Source of the DNA: a virus
Virus record (IMG/VR): IMGVR_UViG_3300013132_003493
Location: 1-51,550 of that record
Length of the DNA stretch: 51,550 bases
Reading direction: 5' to 3' (one strand)
The notes below the pieces were generated by a model. The model had not been told where the DNA came from and ran no database searches. It saw only the letters and a program-made list of their open reading frames with translations. Positions within the stretch are counted from its first letter, which is position 1, and the number at the start of each line of letters is the position of its first letter. Both the position numbers and the translations under genes were made by a program. Below, piece after piece: positions 42,126 to 50,433 of the stretch.

Positions 42126-42857
42126 ATGGCTAAAAGAGCACCAAGAATTTCAGGACAAACTGAGGATTTTACTCAGAAAAACTTAACCAAAAAAAATATC
42201 ATAAATCAAATAATCCCGAAAAAAACAAGGGAAAAATTTTTGAGTGACTCACAAAAAAAATATTATAACTTACTTTGTGATAAAGAAATAACCATATGTT
42301 CAGGACCCGCCGGTGTTGGTAAATCTTATATTGCGATGAAAGCGGCGGTAGATTTATTAGTTGATCCAACCACACCATATGAAAAAATTATTATTGTCAG
42401 ACCTGCAGTTGAGGCTGAAGAAAAATTAGGAGCGTTACCAGGTAATGTGGAAGAAAAATTGGATCCATACATTTTTCCATCATATTATTTATTGAATAAG
42501 ATTATTGGTAAACAAAATAGAGAAAAACTTAAAGACATTGAGGCTATTGAAGTTTTCGCTTTGGCGTACATGAGAGGAATGAATATTGATAATTCAATCT
42601 TGATATTTGAAGAGGCACAAAATGCCTCACCAAAACAAATGAAACTGTTACTGACGAGAATAGGATTTAATAGTAAATTTTTCATATCCGGTGACTTAGA
42701 ACAAACTGATAGATATAAAGACAAAACTCACTCAGGATTGTGGGATGCAATTGAAAAGTTTACAAATGTTGATAAAATTGGTATCTTTTCGTTCAAAGAT
42801 GGAGACATAGTTAGAAATCCACTTATAAGTCAAATATTAGAAAAATACGACGAATGA
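42126..42857 (+). CDS. phoH: PhoH-family ATPase
   Basis: This 243-residue P-loop protein has Walker A CSGPAGVGKSYIAMKAA, IIIVRPAVEAEEKLGALPGN, the Walker B region NSILIFEEAQNASPKQMKLL and FISGDLEQTDR. This is the typical PhoH-like ATPase, common in phages of many hosts and of uncertain function (RNA helicase activity has been suggested for relatives). It lacks other fused domains and begins with a basic N-terminal segment (MAKRAPRISGQTEDFTQKNL). The next gene overlaps its stop by 4 bases (ATGA). Confidence 0.92.
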   Translation: MAKRAPRISGQTEDFTQKNLTKKNIINQIIPKKTREKFLSDSQKKYYNLLCDKEITICSGPAGVGKSYIAMKAAVDLLVDPTTPYEKIIIVRPAVEAEEKLGALPGNVEEKLDPYIFPSYYLLNKIIGKQNREKLKDIEAIEVFALAYMRGMNIDNSILIFEEAQNASPKQMKLLLTRIGFNSKFFISGDLEQTDRYKDKTHSGLWDAIEKFTNVDKIGIFSFKDGDIVRNPLISQILEKYDE

Positions 42858-43465
42858 TAAGATTAGCAATTGAGATTGATGGTGTACTTAGAGATACCTA
42901 CTCAAAAATAGAACAGATATATCAAAAATATTTTATCGATGAGTTGGAGTTGGTAGATGAAGATTTTCAATATGAAATCATCAAACCTTACAACACACCA
43001 AACTATGAAAATCATTTCATTTTCAAGACGGATGAAGAGTTTGTGTCGTTTATATATGAAGAATTTGCGATGCAGATATTCGGACACGCACCATCGAGTA
43101 CAATGTCTACATTTTATGATTTGAAAGACCTCCAAATAAGTTTCGAAGAGGATATTGAAATAGTGTTAATTAGTGAGCAGATTGGCAAAACAAAACCAGC
43201 AACATTATTTTTTGTTTCCAAATTTGGTTGTGATGTTGACAAAATTGTTTTTTTCAACAAAAAAAATATGAACCGCATATGGGAAGAATTTGACATTTTA
43301 GTTGCGGCATCCCCCAAGTTGTTGGATAATTGTGAAAACAAACCTACAATAAAATATGAAACAACATATAATTCTAATATCAACTTAGAAAATACTATAA
43401 CTAATTTGAAAGAATTAGAATCAACACTAAAAAAAATTATAACAAATGCTCCAAGTATTCGGTGA
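42854..43465 (+). CDS. HAD-like protein with altered nucleophile motif
   Basis: This 203-residue protein starts MIRLAIEIDGVLRDTYSKIE. The motif would be DxDGVLRD in a normal HAD phosphatase, but the first Asp, the nucleophile, is Glu here (EIDGV). The rest of the HAD-like fold appears to remain: EIVLISEQIGKTKPATLFFV (motif II/III region with Ser and Lys) and FDILVAASPKLLDNC in place of the motif IV GD/DD, so the acidic metal site also looks lost. It is therefore probably an inactive relative or one with changed chemistry. It overlaps phoH by 4 bases and the next gene by 20 bases. Confidence 0.6.
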   Translation: MIRLAIEIDGVLRDTYSKIEQIYQKYFIDELELVDEDFQYEIIKPYNTPNYENHFIFKTDEEFVSFIYEEFAMQIFGHAPSSTMSTFYDLKDLQISFEEDIEIVLISEQIGKTKPATLFFVSKFGCDVDKIVFFNKKNMNRIWEEFDILVAASPKLLDNCENKPTIKYETTYNSNINLENTITNLKELESTLKKIITNAPSIR

Positions 43466-43718
43466 AAATTATTATTTAGATTTGGAAAAACTTGATAGTT
43501 TTATCAATCTTCCAAATCAAGAAACAAGTGGTTCTACAGATACCCAACACATTTCCATTTTGAAATACGAAATGGTTAAATTAATGACCGAAGTTGTTCT
43601 TAGTGACCAAGATGAGGTTGATGAAAAATTGGGAGATCGTGGGGCGGAAAAACTCACAATTCCTTACCGATTGGCTTGGAACACAATGCTATTTTATAAA
43701 TTCATACAAAAAATCTAA
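43446..43718 (+). CDS. Unknown 90-residue protein
   Basis: The protein starts MLQVFGENYYLDLEKLDSFI. A helical middle (ILKYEMVKLMTEVVLSDQDE) and an end with RLAWNTMLFYKFIQKI can be seen. No family is recognised. It begins 20 bases before the end of the HAD-like gene and ends 2 bases before the next glycosyltransferase gene, so it is expressed with them. A small helical partner protein is possible. Confidence 0.55.
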   Translation: MLQVFGENYYLDLEKLDSFINLPNQETSGSTDTQHISILKYEMVKLMTEVVLSDQDEVDEKLGDRGAEKLTIPYRLAWNTMLFYKFIQKI

Positions 43719-43720
43719 AA

Positions 43721-44773
43721 ATGGAAACAGAACTTTTTGAAAAAATCAAAAAATCTATTCAAAACATAGAAGAGAAAAAAAACAAACTTTATTTTTTTGT
43801 ACAAGATACAAAAGGAAACGCCAAGGCATCTATTGCTTATATCTATGATATGGCCAAAACGTTACACGATGAAGGTTTTACCGTGGTAATGTTACATGAA
43901 AAAAGTGATTTTGTGCCGGTATCTGTGTGGTTGGGAGACTCACACTCTGAACTTAAACATCAATCAATAGAAGATACAAACTTAGAAATTGCGCCTGAAG
44001 ACATTATGATTATACCCGAAATATTTGGATTTATCATGGAGCAGATTAAGAATCTTCCGTGTGGGAAGATCGTAATTGCTCAGGCTTATGATCATGTTTT
44101 GGAAACGTTGACTCCTGGTATGAGTTGGACTCAATTAGGTTTTTACAAATGTATCACAACAAGTGAATCACAGAGAGAACAAATCGAAAAAATTATGAAG
44201 AAAGTTTCATATGCGATAATCCCACCTGTGATCTCAGAAAAATTTGAGAAACAAAAGTTTCCTGCTAAACCTATCATTGCGGTTCATACTCGTGAGCAGA
44301 GAGATGGTATCAATCTAATCAAACAATTTTATCTAAAGTACCCACAATACAGATTTTTTACATTCCGTGACCTTAGAGGTCTCACACAGGACGAATTTGC
44401 TAAAGGACTTCAAGATGCGTTCCTTGGAGTGTGGATTGATCCAACTTCAGGTTTTGGAACCTTTCCGTTGGAGTGTATGAAATCAGGAGTTTTAGTTTTG
44501 GGTACTAAACCAAACTTGAAACCTGATTGGATGACAGATACAAATGGTGTATGGTTAGACAATCCAAACATGATGGTGGATGTTATTGCCGACATTATAC
44601 AAACTTGGTTAGAAGACAACCTTGTTGGTGACATCTATACTGAATCAGAAAAAACTGTCGAAAAATATACAAATAGAAAACAATTCGAAAATCAAGTTAT
44701 AGAATTGTTCACAGATTTTTCTAATAAACGTAAAGAAGCTTTCGAAGCTCAATTGACAAAAGAAACTGTATAA
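43721..44773 (+). CDS. GT-B-like glycosyltransferase
   Basis: This 350-residue protein opens with a charged helix and LYFFVQDTKGNAKASIAYIY, then AKTLHDEGFTVVMLHE. The second lobe has KPIIAVHTREQRDGINLI, a donor-site region DAFLGVWIDPTSGFGTFPLE and MKSGVLVLGTKPN, where the family has 'P...EGFGlp.lEamacG.PVi'. This is a GT-B glycosyltransferase (GT4-like) with a reduced N-terminal lobe. It lies 3 bases from the next GT2 gene and belongs to the glycan cluster. Confidence 0.75.
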   Translation: METELFEKIKKSIQNIEEKKNKLYFFVQDTKGNAKASIAYIYDMAKTLHDEGFTVVMLHEKSDFVPVSVWLGDSHSELKHQSIEDTNLEIAPEDIMIIPEIFGFIMEQIKNLPCGKIVIAQAYDHVLETLTPGMSWTQLGFYKCITTSESQREQIEKIMKKVSYAIIPPVISEKFEKQKFPAKPIIAVHTREQRDGINLIKQFYLKYPQYRFFTFRDLRGLTQDEFAKGLQDAFLGVWIDPTSGFGTFPLECMKSGVLVLGTKPNLKPDWMTDTNGVWLDNPNMMVDVIADIIQTWLEDNLVGDIYTESEKTVEKYTNRKQFENQVIELFTDFSNKRKEAFEAQLTKETV

Positions 44774-44776
44774 TTT

Positions 44777-45583
44777 ATGGAAAATGTTTTAGACCTATCA
44801 GTAATTTTACCTATCAAATCTGCCGTAACAAAAGATTTTGATATCTATTTTGAAAGATGTATTCTTTCATTACAATCACAAAAAGTACCATTCAATGACG
44901 TTATAATTGTTCATACAATCGAAGAACAATTAGTAAGTAAATTAAATTCATACGACTTTGGAGACCTAAATGTTGTTTTGTTACCATACGAGGGTGAGGC
45001 AAATTACCAAAGTCAAATAAACTATGGTGTAAAAAACACAACGAGCAAGTGGGTATCTTTCTTTGAAATTGATGATGAATATGCGAATATTTGGTTTTCA
45101 AATGTCCAAAAATATATGGGATTTTATCCTGATGTAGACGCATTTTTACCCATAGTCGTTGATGTTGATGAAAAAGGAACTTTCGCAGGATTTACAAATG
45201 AAGCTTCTTTTGCCGCTAATATTGCACATGAAATTGGATATTTGACTAATGAAACTTTGCTGAATTACCAAAATTTCCAAACTGCGGGAATAGTAATCAA
45301 TCGTGAAAAGTTCATTGAGGCCGGAGGTTTCAAACCTTCAATCAAGTTAACTTTTGTATATGAAATGTTATTGAGAATTACACACAATTCGATGAGAATT
45401 ATGACAATACCAAAATTAGGTTACAAACACATGGCACTTAGGGAAGGATCTATTTTTTGGAACTACAAACATGGTTCTGATCGATTGACTGAAAATGAGG
45501 TAAGATTTTGGATTTCTTCAGCCAAACAAGAGTATTTCTTCAATGATGATAGAAACATAAAGTATGAGTTAGAAAATGCTTAA
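44777..45583 (+). CDS. GT2-like glycosyltransferase
   Basis: This 268-residue GT-A domain begins LDLSVILPIKSAVTKDFDIY. It has CILSLQSQKVPFNDVIIVHT, NYQSQINYGVKNTTSKWVSF, the acidic site FFEIDDEYANIWFSN, and TAGIVINREKFIEAGGFKPS, which are the classical blocks of GT2 enzymes. It is the last glycosyltransferase of the plus-strand cluster. Its stop overlaps the start of the sigma-like gene by one base (TAATG), coupling glycan genes to a transcription factor gene. Confidence 0.8.
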   Translation: MENVLDLSVILPIKSAVTKDFDIYFERCILSLQSQKVPFNDVIIVHTIEEQLVSKLNSYDFGDLNVVLLPYEGEANYQSQINYGVKNTTSKWVSFFEIDDEYANIWFSNVQKYMGFYPDVDAFLPIVVDVDEKGTFAGFTNEASFAANIAHEIGYLTNETLLNYQNFQTAGIVINREKFIEAGGFKPSIKLTFVYEMLLRITHNSMRIMTIPKLGYKHMALREGSIFWNYKHGSDRLTENEVRFWISSAKQEYFFNDDRNIKYELENA

Positions 45584-46317
45584 TGATTTCTGCGACAACA
45601 TCAACCACTACTGTCAAAAGGGGTAGAAAACCAACACAAACAAATTATTTTGATGTTGCCGAAGAGAATGCCGTGAGGATGTACCTAACTGCTGGAACTT
45701 TTGAGGAGAAAAATAAAATATATAATGAATTTCTTAGAGGTCCATTAGACAAAATGATTTCCTCAATCATTCGTAGATATAAATTATATCGTAAAGATAT
45801 GGATTTTACGGATATCCACACGGATACACATTCTTTCCTGATGACAAAAGTTGACAAGTTTAAACCAGACAAGAATAAAAAAGCGTATTCTTATTTTGGC
45901 ACAATTTGTAAGAACTATTTGATGGGTCAAATAATAAAAGACCAAAAAGAAACAAATAGAAAAATTTCTTATGAAGATATTTCATCTCAATTAGAGACAA
46001 GGCCAGATATGATTTACTATTTAGAGTACGAAAAAACCGATGCTGACGCTGTGATTCAGAATTTTTTAAAAGAACTCAGAACTACTTTAGATGACAATAG
46101 TCTCAACAGTAATGAACGTAAGCTTGGTATTGCATTGTTGGAATTGTTTGAAAATTACAAAACTATTTTTATGGGTACTGATAACAATAAATTTAATAAA
46201 AATATTATTTTGTTATCAATTCGAGAAATGACAAATTTATCGACTAAAGAAATTAGAAGTGCCATGAAAAAATATAAAAAACTATATCATGTCGTTGTGA
46301 ATGATATGTTAGATTGA
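45583..46317 (+). CDS. Late-type sigma factor, T4 gp55-like
   Basis: This 244-residue protein resembles the sigma-70 region 2 part of T4 gp55, which directs host RNA polymerase to late promoters. FTDIHTDTHSFLMTKVDKF, DKNKKAYSYFGTICKNYLMG and QIIKDQKETNRKISYED align by eye with the gp55 pattern of an 'F(D/N)..K..nP.aY....c.Naf.qrIkkekke' helix. A basic N-terminus (VKRGRKPTQTN) and a C-terminal helical region with REMTNLSTKEIRSAMKKY, which looks like a helix-turn-helix (region 4-like), are additional. It is longer than gp55 (185 residues). Its likely target is the TATTTATA motif described here, by inference. It immediately precedes virion genes. Confidence 0.7.
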   Translation: MISATTSTTTVKRGRKPTQTNYFDVAEENAVRMYLTAGTFEEKNKIYNEFLRGPLDKMISSIIRRYKLYRKDMDFTDIHTDTHSFLMTKVDKFKPDKNKKAYSYFGTICKNYLMGQIIKDQKETNRKISYEDISSQLETRPDMIYYLEYEKTDADAVIQNFLKELRTTLDDNSLNSNERKLGIALLELFENYKTIFMGTDNNKFNKNIILLSIREMTNLSTKEIRSAMKKYKKLYHVVVNDMLD

Positions 46318-46334
46318 AAATTTCATTTAATTCG

Positions 46335-46342
46335 TATTTATA
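46335..46342 (+). promoter_or_regulatory. Late-promoter-like motif TATTTATA
   Basis: CGTATTTATA lies only 4 bases before ATG 46347. If used as a -10-type element the transcript would be leaderless. Confidence 0.5.
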
Positions 46343-46346
46343 GTAT

Positions 46347-46718
46347 ATGTCACGTCCGAAGAAAAAAGAGATAAATCTAAGTAAAGATTCTATCCTCGCA
46401 TTGTTACAAGAGGTTTACAACGAACTTGTGGAGCAAAGATCTACTGCATTGAGAGTACAAAATAAAATGTTAGCACTACTCAAAGATCCACAAGATATGA
46501 GAGAAATTGGACCGGTTCTTGAAAAACAACAAAAAATTATAAATGATGTTGTCGAAAAAAAATTAACATTAGCCAAATTACAATCATCAATATGGGAGAA
46601 ATCCCAAGTTCAAGAGGACAACATGATGTTGACAGATATCGATGATGAAATGTTACAATCACTAATTCAAAAAGATGTAGAAAATATTGAGTCGGATAAA
46701 TCATATAGAATGAAATAA
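46347..46718 (+). CDS. Small coiled-coil protein, unknown
   Basis: This 123-residue protein starts MSRPKKKEINLSKDSILALL. The centre is long and helical, with heptad-like spacing (EVYNELVEQRSTALRVQNKM, VLEKQQKIINDVVEKKLTLA), and the end is acidic (QKDVENIESDKSYRMK). Basic start, coiled-coil middle and acidic end are compatible with a small terminase subunit or an assembly protein, but no motif confirms either. It sits at the front of the virion block after the sigma-like gene, 3 bases from the next gene. Confidence 0.55.
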   Translation: MSRPKKKEINLSKDSILALLQEVYNELVEQRSTALRVQNKMLALLKDPQDMREIGPVLEKQQKIINDVVEKKLTLAKLQSSIWEKSQVQEDNMMLTDIDDEMLQSLIQKDVENIESDKSYRMK

Positions 46719-46721
46719 ACG

Positions 46722-48692
46722 ATGGCAATCGATCTAAATGACGATTTCAATTTTCTTAAAAATAGGATCAAGGCAATTGACACCTATAATGAAATTAGTA
46801 GGAGCACTACAGATTTAACAAACCAACAACAATCAAACTTGGAGGTAAATTCGGATCTTACACTATCTCCTTTATCACAACTTAGCGAACAAAGAAAAAG
46901 ATATCAAAGACAGGTTCAGACCCAACTTGGAAAACTGTTAGAAATCGATAACTTGATACCTGAAAATCGTTTTACAGGTAAGACTTCAAACAGTGTAAAT
47001 TCCTTTATCAAAGATAGTTTTTCAGAAGCCCTTGATGAAATTAAAAGTAGAGTTCCACAAATTGTCATTGATGAAATGATAAAACAGTTGGGTTGCTCTC
47101 AAGAACAAACATATGATGCGGTAATCACTAATCCTAATACAACTCTTCAGGGGATATACGTACCAGTTGAGTCTATAGATCTAATGGGATTTTTGAAAGA
47201 AAGTACAGGAAGTACAATCGGAAAATTATTCTATGAAAAAGATGATATAACGATTCAAAACAAACCATTTTCGATGAACCGCGAATTGTATCGTAGAATT
47301 CAGAAAAAAGATGAGTCGTATAATGATGATTATGGGGTAAATTATCAAGGGGCGTCATTACAAAATTTGTTCAACATAACGTTTGTAAACCAAGATGATC
47401 AAGGAAATCAAGGTAACTTTTTCAAAGTGAATTTGATAAACCGTAGTGACAACAAAAATCTTATTGGTCAATTTATAACGGACTACTTTAACTCTATACA
47501 ACTTGTTGATACTAAAAATATACAATTACAATTATTTGATTTTCTTTTTGGTTTAGTATCAGTAAACCTCAAATTGGGTGTTGGTGAAGTTAGCGATAAA
47601 GCATATTTTCAAAGAATCCTACAACGAATCATGGGATTGTGCTTTGACTCTACCGAGGAAATTAATGTAAGTGGCATTGCTAAAGTCGCACCTTTAGATG
47701 GTGTCGACCAAACTTTTTTTGAACTTACTGACGTAGATCTCAGAATTATCGAATCTGAAATTTCCAACATAAAACTTGGTGTTTTTGAGTACATCGATTG
47801 TACGAATATAAAACAACCTTTGAACAGTAATGAAGTTTTAGACAATCTACTGAGACTTTTGGATGTGAACGACAACGATAATGCTGCAAATACTGTCATT
47901 CTCAATGAAACCTTAGAAACAATCAAGGATAAAACAATAGGTCCCAAATTTGCTTTAGGATTGTCGATAGATCAAGACGCTATTGATAAATTCCCGCAGG
48001 CACTCTACGCAGCGGTTTTATCACCCAAAGTACTTTTACCATTCATGATTATGGTAAAAGCATTGGAAGCATTGAAAAACAATACTCAGACGAGTATTAC
48101 TCAAGAAGTTTACGATTTGGAAAGTTTTATGAAATCATTCCCAAATTTCAATATTCAAGTAGCTTCTAAAATAGCAGCAACGTTTGTTGAAATACTACGA
48201 GAAATTATTATTCGTGATATCAAAAAACTCACAAGAAATATTGCTCGTAATTTAAGAAAAGAACTTAATAAAAAAAGATTGTTACAGACAAAATCACTTT
48301 TAGCACTATCAATTTTGCTAACTCAAATTATTCCTGACGCCAGAAAATGTAAAAGTGTGATTGATTCAATTATTGAAATAGTTGAATTGGCTTTGAGAGG
48401 TGGTAGATACGATATACCTGAAGTGGCGTTATTGTTTGCCGATTTACGTTCAGGTTTTAGTGATACACGAGCAATGTTAGAAACTATCGAGCAGATGCAA
48501 ACATATGGTATCCCAACTGGACCAATGCCAGATGGAAGTACAAACCTGTGGTTGTTGTCAGTTAAAGCACAAATAGAGGGAACTGAAAGAGAAAGAACAA
48601 AAAACAGTAAAACACAACAAGTAATCCCACCATTGACGATTTCACCGGCTGGTATTACTTTTCCTAGAAAAGCCTCAGGTATACCATCATGA
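46722..48692 (+). CDS. Large virion-type protein, unknown (baseplate-associated by position)
   Basis: This 656-residue protein starts MAIDLNDDFNFLKNRIKAID. It is largely helical at the two ends. It has QQQSNLEVNSDLTLSPLSQL near the N-terminus and a beta-rich part around residues 160-290. A strongly helical basic region around residues 500-545 (IIRDIKKLTRNIARNLRKEL) is followed by a hydrophobic helix LLQTKSLLALSILLTQIIP. No catalytic motif or membrane anchor is clear. It precedes the OB-fold hub protein and a fibre-like gene, so a baseplate or tail role is likely. It overlaps the next gene by 4 bases (ATGA). Confidence 0.6.
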   Translation: MAIDLNDDFNFLKNRIKAIDTYNEISRSTTDLTNQQQSNLEVNSDLTLSPLSQLSEQRKRYQRQVQTQLGKLLEIDNLIPENRFTGKTSNSVNSFIKDSFSEALDEIKSRVPQIVIDEMIKQLGCSQEQTYDAVITNPNTTLQGIYVPVESIDLMGFLKESTGSTIGKLFYEKDDITIQNKPFSMNRELYRRIQKKDESYNDDYGVNYQGASLQNLFNITFVNQDDQGNQGNFFKVNLINRSDNKNLIGQFITDYFNSIQLVDTKNIQLQLFDFLFGLVSVNLKLGVGEVSDKAYFQRILQRIMGLCFDSTEEINVSGIAKVAPLDGVDQTFFELTDVDLRIIESEISNIKLGVFEYIDCTNIKQPLNSNEVLDNLLRLLDVNDNDNAANTVILNETLETIKDKTIGPKFALGLSIDQDAIDKFPQALYAAVLSPKVLLPFMIMVKALEALKNNTQTSITQEVYDLESFMKSFPNFNIQVASKIAATFVEILREIIIRDIKKLTRNIARNLRKELNKKRLLQTKSLLALSILLTQIIPDARKCKSVIDSIIEIVELALRGGRYDIPEVALLFADLRSGFSDTRAMLETIEQMQTYGIPTGPMPDGSTNLWLLSVKAQIEGTERERTKNSKTQQVIPPLTISPAGITFPRKASGIPS

Positions 48693-48910
48693 TAGAAAAT
48701 AATAATATTTCAATAGAAAAATTTCAGGAAATAATTTCTGATTTAGAAAACTGTAGTAATAAAGAACTTACTCAGGCAATGGACTTTTTGAATTTAGATT
48801 TCAACGAAACAAAAAGTATAATTATAGAATTGACTAATCATTTAGATAATGTCGAGAATCTATACAATAACATCCTAAGAGAATACCAACAAAGAAACAA
48901 TGGAATCTGA
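48689..48910 (+). CDS. Unknown 73-residue acidic protein
   Basis: The protein starts MIENNNISIEKFQEIISDLE and is acidic and helical throughout (NKELTQAMDFLNLDFNETKS, IIIELTNHLDNVENLYNNIL). It is coupled to both neighbours: a 4-base overlap upstream, and an 11-base overlap with the hub protein. No family is recognised. A small helical chaperone for the next gene product is possible but not shown. Confidence 0.55.
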   Translation: MIENNNISIEKFQEIISDLENCSNKELTQAMDFLNLDFNETKSIIIELTNHLDNVENLYNNILREYQQRNNGI

Positions 48911-50411
48911 AAACCCACTGATAAAAAAAATTATTTATCCTGCGGAAGTCGTAGACAACCAAGATCCTATGATGCTTGGTCGTATTCGTGCTTATCCGTT
49001 GGATAGAAATGTCAGGGCGGCTTTAGAGGGTTTCAATTATGATCCTGTAAAAGATAAATGGGGACCAAAAGACCCGTTCGTTCAATTACCATTACTTCCG
49101 ATGTTTATTGCACAGGTACCTGAGGTAAAGGAGAGGGTAAATCTTATTTATCAAAATAGTTTATATCCATATCAGGATGTCTATTACGTTCAGGGGGCAT
49201 TTTCCTCACCTATGAGTTTACCCTTTGAAAACGTACAAGCAGCCAACAAATACACTTCATTAGGTGATCGAGTAATTAGTTCTTTAGCACTGAAGAACCA
49301 AGATGGTACTTATAAAAATTTAAAATCTTTTGGTATATTTCCTGAACCAGGTGATAATGCTCTTTTGGGGCGTGGTGCCGCTGATGTTATAGTAAAACAA
49401 AATACAGTACTTTTACGAGCATCCAAAACTAATACTTTGGACGTAAAAAAATTTCCTATAGCAAATTCAAGAAGGGCTTTTATTCAAATTTCAGGGTTTG
49501 ATTCACAAATATCTAATACGGGAAAAAAAACACTACTAAAAACATCTTCAGTAAACGTCCCGACAAAAAAACTTATTGAATGGGATATACAAAATATTGA
49601 AAACACACAAAATAGTTTTACCGGTCAAATACGTTTGTTTTCTTTGAAACCGTTAAACCAAACTTTGACAGATAATATCAAGTATGATTCAGATTTAGAA
49701 TCAGTCAAATTTTTAGAGTACTATGAATCATTTCAGGCTCTTTCTTTTGAACAAACGGTAAACAAAATCAATGGGTTCATTCAAGGGGTAAATCAAGGAA
49801 AAATATCTAACGGACCTGAAGTTGTCGACCAATTCCCGTTTGCCTATAGACCAAGTGCATTTATTAGAAACATATTGGACAACTCAGGGGGGTCTATTCA
49901 AAATACCCAAATATCCACAATTTCTTACTCGAATTCTCTACGATTTGCCAATTCAATAACTTTGAGTCCTGGATTGGGCCCAACAAGTTATAAATTCGCC
50001 TTGGTAAGAACTAAAAATGAGATTGGTCGACCGATCAAAGTAGAGTTAGAAGATATAATCACAAAAGATGTAACTCCACAAACATCAACTTTCCTTGGTA
50101 TGGGTGCAGATACTGTATATCTTTTATCACACAAGTCAAATAAAAAAGTCAACTTTGAAAACAGTATTTACGGGTTTACTCAACAACAGATACAAGAGAA
50201 CATTCTACCGTTTACATCCTCAACTGTTAGAGGTGAAGAACTGATTGAATTACTGAACTTGATTGTTAGATTCTTAATCTCTCACGTTCATCCACTACCA
50301 GGTGTACCGCCAGTTCCTGTAGCAACAGATGGAACACAATCAAATCAAATACTATTTGAACTCCAAAACGCTGCAAATAAAATCCTGAATCCAAATATTC
50401 GAATTAATTGA
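48900..50411 (+). CDS. Baseplate hub/spike protein with OB-fold (gp5-type N-terminus)
   Basis: This 503-residue protein has an N-terminal segment IIYPAEVVDNQDPMMLGRIR followed by AYPLDRNV, the gp5/VgrG-type OB-fold opening, where 'D..dp..lGRvrv' is usual. Later EPGDNALLGRGAADVIVKQN and VLLRASKTN fit the second part of the OB-fold. There is no sign of the lysozyme domain or of the long C-terminal triple-helical repeat of T4 gp5, so cell-wall degradation must be done elsewhere. The C-terminal part contains ISHVHPLPGVPPVPVATDG, a metal-like His-Pro loop typical of tail spikes. It lies 23 bases from the following fibre-like gene. Confidence 0.75.
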   Translation: MESENPLIKKIIYPAEVVDNQDPMMLGRIRAYPLDRNVRAALEGFNYDPVKDKWGPKDPFVQLPLLPMFIAQVPEVKERVNLIYQNSLYPYQDVYYVQGAFSSPMSLPFENVQAANKYTSLGDRVISSLALKNQDGTYKNLKSFGIFPEPGDNALLGRGAADVIVKQNTVLLRASKTNTLDVKKFPIANSRRAFIQISGFDSQISNTGKKTLLKTSSVNVPTKKLIEWDIQNIENTQNSFTGQIRLFSLKPLNQTLTDNIKYDSDLESVKFLEYYESFQALSFEQTVNKINGFIQGVNQGKISNGPEVVDQFPFAYRPSAFIRNILDNSGGSIQNTQISTISYSNSLRFANSITLSPGLGPTSYKFALVRTKNEIGRPIKVELEDIITKDVTPQTSTFLGMGADTVYLLSHKSNKKVNFENSIYGFTQQQIQENILPFTSSTVRGEELIELLNLIVRFLISHVHPLPGVPPVPVATDGTQSNQILFELQNAANKILNPNIRIN

Positions 50412-50419
50412 TATTTATT
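50412..50419 (+). promoter_or_regulatory. Late-promoter-like motif TATTTATT
   Basis: TATTTATT lies 14 bases before ATG 50434, between the hub protein gene and the next structural gene. Confidence 0.5.
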
Positions 50420-50433
50420 ATAAAAATCTATAA

